From contig JADQCB010000025.1 in assembly GCA_016278325.1 (NCBI GenBank), positions 1-64,000 of the forward strand: 64,000 nt of DNA, read 5' to 3'. A program made the translations under genes and the position numbers. Origin of the DNA: Actibacterium sp. (GTDB taxonomy: Bacteria > Pseudomonadota > Alphaproteobacteria > Rhodobacterales > Rhodobacteraceae). Under the pieces are notes generated by a model, which did no database searches, was not told the origin of the DNA, and saw only the letters and a program-made list of their open reading frames with translations. The number at the start of each line of letters is the position of its first letter. Within the stretch, counting starts at the first letter, position 1. Positions 26,992 to 35,825 of this stretch are shown in pieces.

Positions 26992-27529
26992 ACTCGCTCT
27001 TGCCCTCGGCCTTCTGGCCAGCCCCGCCTTTGCCACCGGTCTGGAAATCCGGGTCGAGGGCGAAGCCAACGGAACCGTCACCGTCGATTTGTTCGAGGAT
27101 GTCGTGCCCAAGCATGTGGAGCGGATCACCACGCTGGCCCGGCAGGGCGCCTATGACGGCGTGGTGTTCCACCGGGTGATCGAGGGCTTCATGGCGCAGA
27201 CGGGCGACGTGGAATTCGGCCATATTGGCGGCGATCTGCGCATGGCCGGGCGCGGCGGATCGGATCTGCCGGATCTGGCTGCCGAATTCTCGGACCTGCC
27301 GTTCGAACGCGGCACCGTGGGCATGGCGCGATCGCAAAGCCCCGATTCGGCCAATTCGCAATTCTTCATCATGTTCGCACCGGCCCCGCATCTGAACGGG
27401 CAATACACGGTTGTCGGCGAAGTCACCGACGGGATGGCGGTGATCGACGCGATCAAGCGCGGGCAAGGGCGCAATGGCGCCGTGATCGGTCAGCCCGACA
27501 TCATGCAGAAGGTCACCGTCACCGAATAG
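26984..27529 (+). CDS. exported cyclophilin peptidyl-prolyl isomerase
   Basis: A 181-residue paralogue of the preceding gene with a cleavable signal sequence ([18 protein letters not shown]), so it should act in the periplasm. It shares [23 protein letters not shown] and [26 protein letters not shown]. The 8-bp overlap with the cytoplasmic gene means the two are translationally coupled, giving one folding helper to each compartment. It converges on tyrS across 14 bp. Confidence 0.9.
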   Translation: MLRLALALGLLASPAFATGLEIRVEGEANGTVTVDLFEDVVPKHVERITTLARQGAYDGVVFHRVIEGFMAQTGDVEFGHIGGDLRMAGRGGSDLPDLAAEFSDLPFERGTVGMARSQSPDSANSQFFIMFAPAPHLNGQYTVVGEVTDGMAVIDAIKRGQGRNGAVIGQPDIMQKVTVTE

Positions 27530-27543
27530 GGCGAAAGCCGCGC

Positions 27544-28800
27544 TCAGCCGCGATCGAGCGTCACCAGCGCGTGGCGCTTCTTGCCGGCGCTCAGCTTGAT
27601 CGGCTGCGCCAGCGCGGCGGCGTCGATCATCAGCCCCGCATCGGTCAGCGGCGCGTCGTTAAGCCGGGCGCCGTGATCGGCGATCAGGCGCTTGGCCTCC
27701 TTTCCGGATCTGGCCAGCCCCGCGCGGGTGATGAGCTGCACCACCGAGATACCGTCGCCCAGATCGGCGGGCGTGAGTGTCAAGGTCGGAAGGTCCTCGC
27801 CCACACCGCCCTTTTCGAACACTTCGCGGGCGGTGGCCTCGGCCGCATCGGCGGCCGCGCGACCATGGCAGAGCGTCGTGACCTCGCCGGCCAGCACGAT
27901 CTTGGCCTCGTTGATTTCGGCGCCCTTCAACGCGGCCAGCCGCGCGCATTCCTCAAGCGGCAATTCGGTATAGAGTTTCAGGAACCGCCCCACATCGGCA
28001 TCCATCGTGTTGCGCCAGAACTGCCAGAATTCATAGGGTGACAGCATCTCGGCGTTCAGCCAGACCGCGCCCTCGGCGCTCTTGCCCATCTTGCGCCCGT
28101 CGGCCGTGGTCAGCAGGGGCGAGGTCAGGCCGAAGATCTCGTGATCCAGCACCCGGCGGGTCAGGTCGATGCCGTTGACGATATTGCCCCATTGGTCGGA
28201 GCCGCCCATCTGCAACCGGCAGCCATAACGGCGGTTGAGTTCCAGGAAGTCATAGGCCTGGAGGATCATGTAGTTGAATTCGAGGAATGACAGCGACTGT
28301 TCCCGGTCAAGCCGCGACTTCACGCTTTCGAAACTCAGCATCCGGTTGACGGAAAAATGCCGCCCGATGTCGCGCAGGAAATCCAGATAGTTCAGATCGG
28401 CCAGCCAGGCGTCGTTGTTCAGCATCAGCGCGTCGGTCGCCCCCTCGCCGAAGGTGACGTATTTGCGGAACACCGCCTTGATACCGTCGATATTGGCGTC
28501 GATCTGCGCCGGGCTCAGCAACGGTCGCTCTTCGGCGCGGAACGACGGATCGCCGACTTTCGTGGTTCCGCCGCCCATCAGCACCAGCGGCTTGTGCCCG
28601 GTCTTTTGCAGCCAGCGCAGCATCATGATCTGGATAAGGCTGCCCACATGCAGCGATTTCGCCGTGGCGTCGAAGCCGATATAGGCGGGCACCACATCGG
28701 CGATCAGTGCCTCGTCCAGCCCCTGGTAATCGGTGCAGTCGGCCAGGAAGCCGCGTTCGATCATCACGCGCAGAAATTCTGATTTGGGATGGTATGTCAT
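27544..28800 (-). CDS. tyrS: tyrosyl-tRNA synthetase
   Basis: A 418-residue class I synthetase. The HIGH-type motif is in [16 protein letters not shown], tyrosine-binding residues in [16 protein letters not shown], the KMSKS-type motif is KMGKS, and a C-terminal S4 domain ends the protein ([22 protein letters not shown]). It is divergent from anmK with only 68 bp between the starts, where a long palindrome lies. Confidence 0.95.
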   Translation of the reverse strand: MTYHPKSEFLRVMIERGFLADCTDYQGLDEALIADVVPAYIGFDATAKSLHVGSLIQIMMLRWLQKTGHKPLVLMGGGTTKVGDPSFRAEERPLLSPAQIDANIDGIKAVFRKYVTFGEGATDALMLNNDAWLADLNYLDFLRDIGRHFSVNRMLSFESVKSRLDREQSLSFLEFNYMILQAYDFLELNRRYGCRLQMGGSDQWGNIVNGIDLTRRVLDHEIFGLTSPLLTTADGRKMGKSAEGAVWLNAEMLSPYEFWQFWRNTMDADVGRFLKLYTELPLEECARLAALKGAEINEAKIVLAGEVTTLCHGRAAADAAEATAREVFEKGGVGEDLPTLTLTPADLGDGISVVQLITRAGLARSGKEAKRLIADHGARLNDAPLTDAGLMIDAAALAQPIKLSAGKKRHALVTLDRG

Positions 28801-28824
28801 CGGCTCTCTTGTCCACGGGGCGGG

Positions 28825-28855
28825 TTTCGGCCACTGATATATCGGTGTGGCGAAA
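28825..28855. promoter_or_regulatory. 31-bp imperfect palindrome between tyrS and anmK
   Basis: The arms TTTCGGCCAC and GTGTGGCGAAA flank a central GATATATC (28836-28843), itself a perfect palindrome. It occupies the middle of the 68-bp divergent gap, so both promoters must overlap or flank it. It may be an operator for either gene, or back-to-back promoter elements. Confidence 0.35.
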
Positions 28856-28868
28856 GAAGGGGAAGGCC

Positions 28869-29969
28869 ATGTCGAAACACGGGGCCATCACGGCGCTTGG
28901 CGCGATGTCCGGCACCTCACTCGACGGGGTCGATGCCGCGGTGATCCGTACCGACGGGGCCGCGATCCTGGGCTTCGGTCCGACCGCCTATCGCCCCTAT
29001 CGGCCCGAGGAACGTGCCATGATCGCCGCCGCGATGGGCCATTGGCCGGGCGAGGACGGGGTCGAGGCCGCGGCCGAGACGGTCGAGACCGCCCATGCCG
29101 ACCTGCTGGCGCGGTTCGAGGGCGTGGATCTGGTCGGGTTTCACGGCCAGACTCTGGCGCATGATCCGGATGCGCAGCGGACCCACCAGGCGGGCGACGG
29201 GCGGGTTCTGGCGGCAGCATTGGGCTGGCCCGTCGTCTGGGATTTCCGCAGCGCCGACATCCGGTTGGGCGGGCAGGGGGCGCCGCTTGCCCCGTTCTTT
29301 CACTTCGCCTGCGCGAAATGGCTCGGGGCGACGGCGCCGCTGGTGATCCTGAACCTGGGCGGGGTGGGCAACCTGACCTGGGTGGATCCGTCCAGACCGT
29401 CGCCCGAGGCGGAAGGTGCGCTGATGGCTTTCGATACCGGCCCGGCCAATGCACCGCTCAACGACCTGATGCAGGACCGCCGCGGGCTGCCTTTCGACGA
29501 GGATGCGGCGCTTGCCGCGCAGGGCGTGCCGGACGAGGACGTGGTGCAGGAGCTGCTGGCGGACCGGTATTTCCTGAAAGTTCCGCCAAAATCGCTGGAT
29601 CGTGACGCCTTTGGCTGGCTTCGGGACCGGGTTGCGCGGCTTTGCGATGCCGACGCGGCGGCGACGCTGACCGCGGTGGCCGCCGCCAGCGTCGCACGCG
29701 GGCTGGAACATTGCCCCGAACCGCCCGAACGGCTGCTGGTCAGCGGCGGCGGACGGCACAATCCGCTGATGATGGAGATGCTGATCGAACGGTGCGGGGT
29801 GCCGGCCCGCCCGGTCGAGGATGCGGGCCTGAACGGCGACATGCTGGAGGCGCAGGCCTTTGCCTTTCTCGCGGTGCGGGTGGCGCGCGGGCTTGCCACT
29901 TCCTGCCCGGCGACAACCGGGGTGGCGGCGGCGGTGGCCGGCGGCCAGATCAGCCGCCCGGCGGGATGA
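28869..29969 (+). CDS. anmK: anhydro-N-acetylmuramic acid kinase
   Basis: This 366-residue ASKHA-fold kinase recycles cell-wall anhydroMurNAc to MurNAc-6-phosphate. The signature is at the N-terminus, [20 protein letters not shown], then [58 protein letters not shown] and [23 protein letters not shown] supplies the ribosome-binding site. Divergent from tyrS; this pairing is familiar to me from related genomes. Confidence 0.94.
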   Translation: MSKHGAITALGAMSGTSLDGVDAAVIRTDGAAILGFGPTAYRPYRPEERAMIAAAMGHWPGEDGVEAAAETVETAHADLLARFEGVDLVGFHGQTLAHDPDAQRTHQAGDGRVLAAALGWPVVWDFRSADIRLGGQGAPLAPFFHFACAKWLGATAPLVILNLGGVGNLTWVDPSRPSPEAEGALMAFDTGPANAPLNDLMQDRRGLPFDEDAALAAQGVPDEDVVQELLADRYFLKVPPKSLDRDAFGWLRDRVARLCDADAAATLTAVAAASVARGLEHCPEPPERLLVSGGGRHNPLMMEMLIERCGVPARPVEDAGLNGDMLEAQAFAFLAVRVARGLATSCPATTGVAAAVAGGQISRPAG

Positions 29970-29978
29970 GCCCGCCGC

Positions 29979-30914
29979 TCAGGGCCCGGCACCGCCCGCA
30001 TCGTGCTTGCCGGCCCGGGCCATCGCGGCCTGTCGTTTGGGTTTCCAGCGGCGGTGGATCCAGAACCATTGATCCATGTGCTGCCGGGTCAGGGCCTCAA
30101 GACTGTCATTCAGGGCCTGGGTCATGGTTTCCGCGTCGCTGTGCAGGATCGGCGCCTCGACCCGGATTTCGAAATTCAGCCCGTCAGGCTGGCGAATTCC
30201 GTAGATCGGCACCAGAAGCGCGTCGTATTTGAGCGCCAGTTCCGCCGCGGACAGCGCTGTCGGGGCGGGTTTGCCGAAAAATGTCAGCGGCGCGCCCCGG
30301 ATCATGAACTGGTCGACCAGCAACCCGACCATCCCCCCCCCCTTGAGGAACCGCAGCATCTGGCCGTAACCCTTGCGCCCGCGCGGGAAAAGCGGCTGTC
30401 CGATCCGCCCGATCGCGGTGGCGTAATGCGCGTTGAAATACCGGTTCTTCATCGGGTTATACAGCGCGCCGACCGAATAGCCGCGCCCCACGAGCGCTGC
30501 GCGCGCCACGTCGTAATTGCCGAAATGGCCGGTGACCAGGATCACCGGGCGGCGGGCGGCATGCGCGTGCGCCAGCGCCTCCGCCCCGGGACCGGTAAGC
30601 GGCAAGCTCCGGACCCTGTCGATGAACTCGGGCCCGGAATAGATCTCGATCACGGTGCGGCCGACATTGTCGGGCACAGCGCGCACCAGGCGGCGAATTT
30701 CGGCCTCGGGCAGGCCGGGCAGGACATGCGCCAGGTTGGCCCGTATCCGCCGGCGGTATCCGGCCAGCGGCGCGATCACCCGCGCGGTCACCCAGCCCAT
30801 GAGCCGCACGCGCGTGGCATAGGGCAAAGCCAGCATCAACGCGATCATCCCGCGCAGTATCCGGTCGCTCAGCCAGTCGCCGACACTCCGGCCCGAGCGT
30901 GATGTTCGCAGCAT
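29979..30914 (-). CDS. LpxL/HtrB-type lysophospholipid or lipid A acyltransferase
   Basis: A 311-residue membrane-associated acyltransferase of the LpxL/HtrB family. The HX4D catalytic motif is GHFGNYD, followed by NPMKNRYFN and GLLVDQF. An N-terminal hydrophobic stretch (GMIALMLALPYA) probably anchors it. Family members add secondary acyl chains to lipid A. The start MLRTSRSGR has GGAAGGG upstream. Ornithine-lipid or other acyl transfer cannot be excluded. Its stop is 9 bp from the convergent anmK. Confidence 0.82.
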   Translation of the reverse strand: MLRTSRSGRSVGDWLSDRILRGMIALMLALPYATRVRLMGWVTARVIAPLAGYRRRIRANLAHVLPGLPEAEIRRLVRAVPDNVGRTVIEIYSGPEFIDRVRSLPLTGPGAEALAHAHAARRPVILVTGHFGNYDVARAALVGRGYSVGALYNPMKNRYFNAHYATAIGRIGQPLFPRGRKGYGQMLRFLKGGGMVGLLVDQFMIRGAPLTFFGKPAPTALSAAELALKYDALLVPIYGIRQPDGLNFEIRVEAPILHSDAETMTQALNDSLEALTRQHMDQWFWIHRRWKPKRQAAMARAGKHDAGGAGP

Positions 30915-31015
30915 GTGATCCCTTCCCGTGCATCGGCGGCGCGCGGGCGCGCAGACCATGGCGCCAGACATAAAACCACGGACGGATGATCACAAGCTCG
31001 GCGCGGGACCGGTGG

Positions 31016-32068
31016 TCAGGCATCGTCCTCTTCGCCCATGTCCAGCACGATCTCGCCGGAATCGGCCTGCGCGCGGATGGCCTGCACGACCTGAGACATC
31101 GCCGCTTCGGCGTCGCGCGGCCTGACCGGGCCGTGTTCCTCGATCTCGTCGCGGATCTGTTCCGCCATCCGCCGCGACAGGTTGTCCAGCACAAAGCGCG
31201 CGGCCTGCTTGTCCTCGGCCCGGTCGGCCCCGGCCAGGGCGATCGTCAACACCTCGCCAGGAAGCCCGCGCACCACGGCGGGCACGTCGCCCGGGGACAG
31301 CCGCGCCGGAATGTCGGCGAAGGTAAAGATCGCCTTCCTGACCCCCGCGGCAAAGGTGGCATCATCGGAATCGAGTGCCGACAGCACCGCCTCGCGGGTA
31401 TCGGCCGGTGACAGGTTCAGGATTGCGCCCATGCGCGCAGCCGCCGGTTCGGGAAAGGCGGGTTTGGGCGTCTGCGCAAGCTGTTCATGCAGCGCCTGGC
31501 CGATCTGCGATACCGTTTCGGGCGAGACTGCACTGGTCAGCGACACCGAACAGGCGATGCGCCGCGCATGGTCGCCGGGCAGGCGGCCCAGGATCTCGGC
31601 GGCCTTGGCCGAGGCGATCTTTGACAGCAGCACGGCCGCCACCTCGGTGCTTTCGGCGCGCACCAGCGGCAGCAGCTTGTCGATATCGGCCGCGGCGATG
31701 CTGGGCCAGGGATCGCGCGGGGTTCCGAAATTCGCGGCGCGCAGTTCGGCCGAGGCTTCGGCGCTGATATGTCCGTCCAGCAGGTTCAGCGCACCGTCGA
31801 TGCCGCCGGGAAAGGTCAGGCCGACCTGTTCCAGCGCCTCCAGGAACTCTCCGACCACGGCGCGCAGCGTGCCGCCGTCGATATAGCGCATCGCCCCGAT
31901 CTCTTCGGTCAGGGCCGATTGAAGATGGCCGGGCAGGGCGCCCAGGGGCAACTCGGCGCCTTCGCTGAGAAGCAGCCGCACGATGATCGCGGCCTTTCGA
32001 CGCCGGCTGAGCGGCGGATGCCCGGAAAATTCCGGCTGGCCGATCTCGTCGAGCATTGCGGCGGACAC
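31016..32068 (-). CDS. fliG: flagellar motor switch protein FliG
   Basis: The 350-residue protein shows the FliG N-terminal domain (SRRRKAAIIVRLLLSEGAELPL), the middle ARM-like repeats (ADIDKLLPLVRAESTEVAAVLLSKI) and the C-terminal torque-generating region (LSRRMAEQIRDEIEEHGPVRPRD). It would couple the C-ring to the stator. The GTG start is preferred over the ATG 12 bases on because GAGGGAA lies about 6 bases before it. No other flagellar gene is in the window, so it lies outside the main flagellar cluster. Confidence 0.82.
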   Translation of the reverse strand: MSAAMLDEIGQPEFSGHPPLSRRRKAAIIVRLLLSEGAELPLGALPGHLQSALTEEIGAMRYIDGGTLRAVVGEFLEALEQVGLTFPGGIDGALNLLDGHISAEASAELRAANFGTPRDPWPSIAAADIDKLLPLVRAESTEVAAVLLSKIASAKAAEILGRLPGDHARRIACSVSLTSAVSPETVSQIGQALHEQLAQTPKPAFPEPAAARMGAILNLSPADTREAVLSALDSDDATFAAGVRKAIFTFADIPARLSPGDVPAVVRGLPGEVLTIALAGADRAEDKQAARFVLDNLSRRMAEQIRDEIEEHGPVRPRDAEAAMSQVVQAIRAQADSGEIVLDMGEEDDA

Positions 32069-32185
32069 GCGCGGTTCCCTCTTCCATGGTCCTGCGCACA
32101 GTGGACCGGGGCCGGTTAACAGGACGTTATGCGGCCCGCGGAATCGGTTTACGGCCTTCGCGGCGATCCGCCCAGAATACAGCGC

Positions 32186-33493
32186 TCAGCTTTCGCCGAA
32201 CACCCGCCGAAAGATGGTATCCACATGCTTGGTGTGATACCCCAGATCGAACTTCTCCTCGATCTGGGCGGGCGTCAGGGCGGCCGTCACCTCGGGATCG
32301 GCCAGCAGCTCGGTCTTGAAATCCTTGCCGTCTTCCCAGACCTTCATCGCGTTGCGTTGCACCAGGCGATAGGCGTCCTCGCGGCTGACGCCGGCCTGGG
32401 TCAGGGCAAGCAGCACCCGCTGGCTCATCACCAGGCCACGGAACTTGTGCAGGTTGTCCAGCATGTGCTCGGGATAGATCACCAGCTTGTCGATGACGCC
32501 GGCCAGCCGGTTCAGCGCGAAATCCAGCGTCACGGTGGCGTCGGGGCCGATATTGCGCTCGACCGAGGAGTGGGAGATATCGCGCTCATGCCACAGCGCC
32601 ACGTCCTCCATCGCCGGGATCACCGCCATGCGCACCAGCCGCGCCAGCCCGGTCAGGTTCTCGCTGAGCACCGGGTTGCGCTTGTGCGGCATGGCCGAGC
32701 TGCCCTTTTGCCCGACCGAGAAGAACTCCTCGGCCTCCAGGACCTCGGTGCGCTGCATGTGGCGAATCTCGGTGGCCACGTTCTCGATCGAGCTGGCCAC
32801 CACGCCGAGCGCGGCAAAGAAGGCCGCATGGCGGTCGCGCGGGATCACCTGGGTGCTGATCGGCTCCGGTCGCAGCCCCATCTGCGCACAGACATGTTCC
32901 TCCACCGACGGGTCGATATTGGCGAATGTTCCCACCGCACCGCTGATGGCGCCGGTCGCCACCTCGTCGCGGGCCACTTCCAGCCGGCGACGGTTTCGTG
33001 CCATCTCGGCATGGAACCGGGCAAAGGTCAGCCCCATCGTCGTCGGCTCGGCATGGATGCCATGCGATCGGCCGATGCGCAGCGTGTCCTTGTGCTCGAA
33101 GGCGCGACGCCTGAGCGCGGCCAGCAGCTTGTCGATATCGGCCAGCAATATGTCGGCGGCGCGCACCAGCTGCACGTTGAAACAGGTGTCCAGCACATCC
33201 GAACTGGTCATGCCCTGGTGCACGAAACGCGCCGCGTCGCTGCCGACGATCTCGGCGAGATGGGTGAGAAACGCGATCACGTCATGCTTGGTGACCGCTT
33301 CGATCTCGTCGATGCGGGCCACGTTGAAGGCAACGTCCTTCGCCTTCCACACGGCCTCGGCATTCGCCTTCGGGATCACGCCCAGCCGCGCCTGAGCGTC
33401 GCAGGCATGCGCCTCGATCTCGAACCAGATACGGAACTTGGTCTCGGGCGACCAGATGGCGACCATCTCGGGGCGGGAATAGCGGGGGATCAT
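32186..33493 (-). CDS. purB: adenylosuccinate lyase
   Basis: The 435-residue fumarase-superfamily enzyme acts twice in purine synthesis, releasing fumarate from SAICAR and adenylosuccinate. The superfamily signature GSSAMPHKRNPVLSENL is present, with VHQGMTSSDVLDTC and SHGIHAEPTTMGL supplying catalytic residues. The start MIPRYSRPEM is conserved; the longer reading adds 23 residues with no support. It is divergent from the DUF6314 gene. Confidence 0.95.
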   Translation of the reverse strand: MIPRYSRPEMVAIWSPETKFRIWFEIEAHACDAQARLGVIPKANAEAVWKAKDVAFNVARIDEIEAVTKHDVIAFLTHLAEIVGSDAARFVHQGMTSSDVLDTCFNVQLVRAADILLADIDKLLAALRRRAFEHKDTLRIGRSHGIHAEPTTMGLTFARFHAEMARNRRRLEVARDEVATGAISGAVGTFANIDPSVEEHVCAQMGLRPEPISTQVIPRDRHAAFFAALGVVASSIENVATEIRHMQRTEVLEAEEFFSVGQKGSSAMPHKRNPVLSENLTGLARLVRMAVIPAMEDVALWHERDISHSSVERNIGPDATVTLDFALNRLAGVIDKLVIYPEHMLDNLHKFRGLVMSQRVLLALTQAGVSREDAYRLVQRNAMKVWEDGKDFKTELLADPEVTAALTPAQIEEKFDLGYHTKHVDTIFRRVFGES

Positions 33494-33627
33494 GAAACCG
33501 GCCTTGCTTGCATTGCGGGAACGCTGTCTCATAACGGGCCGGGGGGCCGGAAACAAGGCCAACGGCGGGGTCCGAATGGCAGCGCGGACGCGCCGGGCGG
33601 GGAGCGATCATTCAGGAGGCGCGGCGC

Positions 33628-34047
33628 ATGCCCGAACTCGACGATTTCCAGGGGGCCTGGCGGATCGCCCGCGTGATCGAGGACGCGCGGGCCGGAACCA
33701 CCGGGCATTTCACCGGGATCGCGCGCTTTACCCCCGATGGCGCGGGTCTTGCCCTTGTCGAGACCGGCACGCTGCACCTCGCCGGGCAGGCACCGATCGC
33801 GGCGTCGCGGCGTTATCTCTGGCGGGCGTGTCCGGACGGTATCGCGGTGCATTTCGAGGATGGGCGATTCTTCCACGATATCGCGCCCGGCACCGCACCG
33901 ACCGCACGACATGACTGCCCGCCGGACCTCTACCATGTCGCCTATGATTTTGCGGCCTGGCCGGAATGGCGGGCGACATGGGTCGTCCACGGCCCCCGCA
34001 AGGACTATGTCCTGCGCAGCCGTTACCACGACCGCAGCGGTATTTGA
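33628..34047 (+). CDS. DUF6314 family protein
   Basis: A 139-residue soluble protein starting MPELDDFQGAWRIARVIED, with alternating beta-strand pattern (GHFTGIARFTPDGAGLALVETG) and the C-terminal WPEWRATWVVHGPRKDYVLRSRYHR-like end (residues written here approximate the final DYVLRSRYHDRS). This matches my memory of DUF6314, a lipocalin-like barrel family of unknown function. CAGGAGG precedes the ATG. It lies 62 bp before bioY and may be co-transcribed with it. Confidence 0.75.
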   Translation: MPELDDFQGAWRIARVIEDARAGTTGHFTGIARFTPDGAGLALVETGTLHLAGQAPIAASRRYLWRACPDGIAVHFEDGRFFHDIAPGTAPTARHDCPPDLYHVAYDFAAWPEWRATWVVHGPRKDYVLRSRYHDRSGI

Positions 34048-34109
34048 TCTTGCGCGACGCCATGCGCTGCGGCACAAGTTTCCAAACGAACAGTGAAGGA
34101 GACCCCGGA

Positions 34110-34709
34110 ATGGCTGTTGCAACCACCGACAAGGTTCTTGCCGAAGTGATCGGCGCGGGCGAAGGCCCGGCGCTGCGCGTGAAACAGGCCGCCCTGGTCG
34201 TGCTGGGCATCGTGGCACTCGCCGCCGCGGCGCAGATCAAGGTGCCGATGTGGCCGGTGGCGATCAACATGGGAACCTTCGCAGTGCTGACCATCGGCGC
34301 CGCTTACGGGCCGCGACTGGGGCTGGTCACGATCCTGGGATACATGGGCATCGGCGCGATGGGCTTCGACGTATTCCAGAGCTCGACCGCGCAGCTCAAC
34401 GGCATCGACTACATGATGGGCGGCACCGGCGGCTACCTGCTGGGATATGTCCTGGCGACGATGCTTCTGGGGATGGCGGCCCGCGGCGGATGGGATCGCA
34501 CGCCGGGCTGGATGGCGCTGGCGATGCTCGCCGGGAACCTCCTGCTCTATATCCCGGGCCTGCTGTGGCTGGGGCAGGTCTACGGCTGGGACAAGCCGAT
34601 CCTGCAATGGGGCCTCACCCCGTTCATCATCGGCGACGCGCTGAAACTCGCGCTGGCCGCGATGATCCTGCCGGGGGTCTGGAAACTGGTCGGCCGCGCG
34701 CGCGGCTGA
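34110..34709 (+). CDS. bioY: biotin transporter substrate-specificity component BioY
   Basis: A 199-residue S-component of a biotin ECF transporter with about six membrane helices. Typical blocks are AAAAQIKVPMWPVAINMGTFAVL, GAAYGPRLGLVTILGYMGIGAMG and MGGTGGYLLGYVLA. No bioM or bioN ATPase/transmembrane partner is adjacent; solitary BioY occurs in many alphaproteobacteria. The ATG at MAVATTDKV has GAAGGAGA upstream. Confidence 0.92.
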   Translation: MAVATTDKVLAEVIGAGEGPALRVKQAALVVLGIVALAAAAQIKVPMWPVAINMGTFAVLTIGAAYGPRLGLVTILGYMGIGAMGFDVFQSSTAQLNGIDYMMGGTGGYLLGYVLATMLLGMAARGGWDRTPGWMALAMLAGNLLLYIPGLLWLGQVYGWDKPILQWGLTPFIIGDALKLALAAMILPGVWKLVGRARG

Positions 34710-34724
34710 TCGCGTCCTTGCCTG

Positions 34725-34752
34725 CGCCCCCCTTGCGGCCTCGCCGCAGGGG
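34725..34752. terminator. strong hairpin downstream of bioY
   Basis: CCCCCC-TTGCGGC pairs with GCCGCA-GGGGGG around a CTC loop, giving a stem of 12 bp with one bulged T. It begins 15 bp after the bioY stop in a convergent gap with pdxA. No T-run follows, so it is a transcript-end hairpin rather than a textbook intrinsic terminator. Confidence 0.45.
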
Positions 34753-34772
34753 GGATGGTTCCGGGGCCCCGA

Positions 34773-34816
34773 CTTCTCCTGGCCCAAATACTCCGGGGTC
34801 CGGGGCAGCGCCCCGG
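34773..34816 (+). repeat. dispersed intergenic element, copy A (AAATACTC core)
   Basis: The element begins CTTCTCCTGG, contains AAATACTCCGGGG, and ends in the 7-bp hairpin CCGGGGC-AGC-GCCCCGG (34800-34816). A second copy with the same CTTCTYCT start and AAATACTC core is found after ndk. Both copies are downstream of a plus-strand gene in a convergent gap. I recall similar strings from other Rhodobacteraceae genomes. Confidence 0.5.
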
Positions 34817-34826
34817 TCCGCCGGCG

Positions 34827-35825
34827 TCAGGGCGCGGTCTCTGACCCGTCGCCGCGCCAGCGATTTCTTGCCATCCGGTCGGCAAGACGCAGCGCGGCGA
34901 TCAGGCTGGAGGGGTCGGCGACCCCGGTCCCGGCGATATCGAAGGCGGTGCCGTGATCGGGCGAGGTGCGGATGAAGGGCAGGCCCAGGGTCACGTTCAC
35001 CCCGCCTGCGAAATCGATCGTCTTGATCGGAATCAGCGCCTGGTCGTGATACATGGCCACAGCCACGTCATAGCGCGCCCGCGCCGCGGCATGGAACATC
35101 GTATCGGCCGAGTGCGGGCCGGTGATGTCCAGTCCTTCGGCCCTAAGACGCTCGATCAGCGGCGCGATCATCTCGATTTCCTCGCGCCCCATGGCCCCGC
35201 TTTCGCCGGCATGCGGGTTGAGCCCGGCGACCGCGATCCGCGGGCTGTCGATCCCGAAATCGCTGACCAGCGCGGCATGGGTCATGCGGCAGGTCTGTTC
35301 CAGCAAGGCCGCGTTCAGCGCGCCGGGCACCCGTGCCAGCGGAATGTGGATCGTTGCCGGCACCACCCGCAGCGTGTCGCAGGCAAGCATCATCACCACC
35401 CGCTCGACCCCGGCAAGCGCGGCGAGGTATTCGGTATGACCGGGATAGGCGAAACCGGCGCCATCCTGAAGCGCCTTCTTGTGGATCGGGTTGGTGCAGA
35501 TCGCCCCGGCGGCGCCCTCCTGCGCCAGTTCGACCGCACGGGCAATGCCCGAGATCACTGCGGCGGCGTTGGCCCGGGCGGGCCGACCCGGGCGGGCAGG
35601 CGCGGGAAAGGGATGGCGCAGCACCGGCAAAGCGGTCGCCGAGACATGAAGCGCCTCTTCGGGGGCATGGATTTCGACATGCCGCGTGCCTTCGGGCAGA
35701 TGGGCCGGGTCGCCGATCCAGAAAAAGGGCAGGCGCGCGCCCAACTCCTGCCACGCCTTCACGGTGATCTCGGGGCCGATGCCGGCCGGCTCGCCCGAGG
35801 TAAGCGCGATCGGCGCGCGGCTCAT
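34827..35825 (-). CDS. pdxA: 4-hydroxythreonine-4-phosphate dehydrogenase
   Basis: The 332-residue enzyme oxidises 4-phosphohydroxy-L-threonine in de novo pyridoxal phosphate synthesis. Signature blocks are LTSGEPAGIGPEI, TNPIHKKALQDGAGFAYPGHTE (metal-binding His), GLNPHAGESGAMGREE, and YHDQALIPIKT. Its ATG overlaps the surA stop by 4 bp (ATGA), the classic surA-pdxA coupling. The ksgA gene that usually follows is not here. Confidence 0.94.
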   Translation of the reverse strand: MSRAPIALTSGEPAGIGPEITVKAWQELGARLPFFWIGDPAHLPEGTRHVEIHAPEEALHVSATALPVLRHPFPAPARPGRPARANAAAVISGIARAVELAQEGAAGAICTNPIHKKALQDGAGFAYPGHTEYLAALAGVERVVMMLACDTLRVVPATIHIPLARVPGALNAALLEQTCRMTHAALVSDFGIDSPRIAVAGLNPHAGESGAMGREEIEMIAPLIERLRAEGLDITGPHSADTMFHAAARARYDVAVAMYHDQALIPIKTIDFAGGVNVTLGLPFIRTSPDHGTAFDIAGTGVADPSSLIAALRLADRMARNRWRGDGSETAP

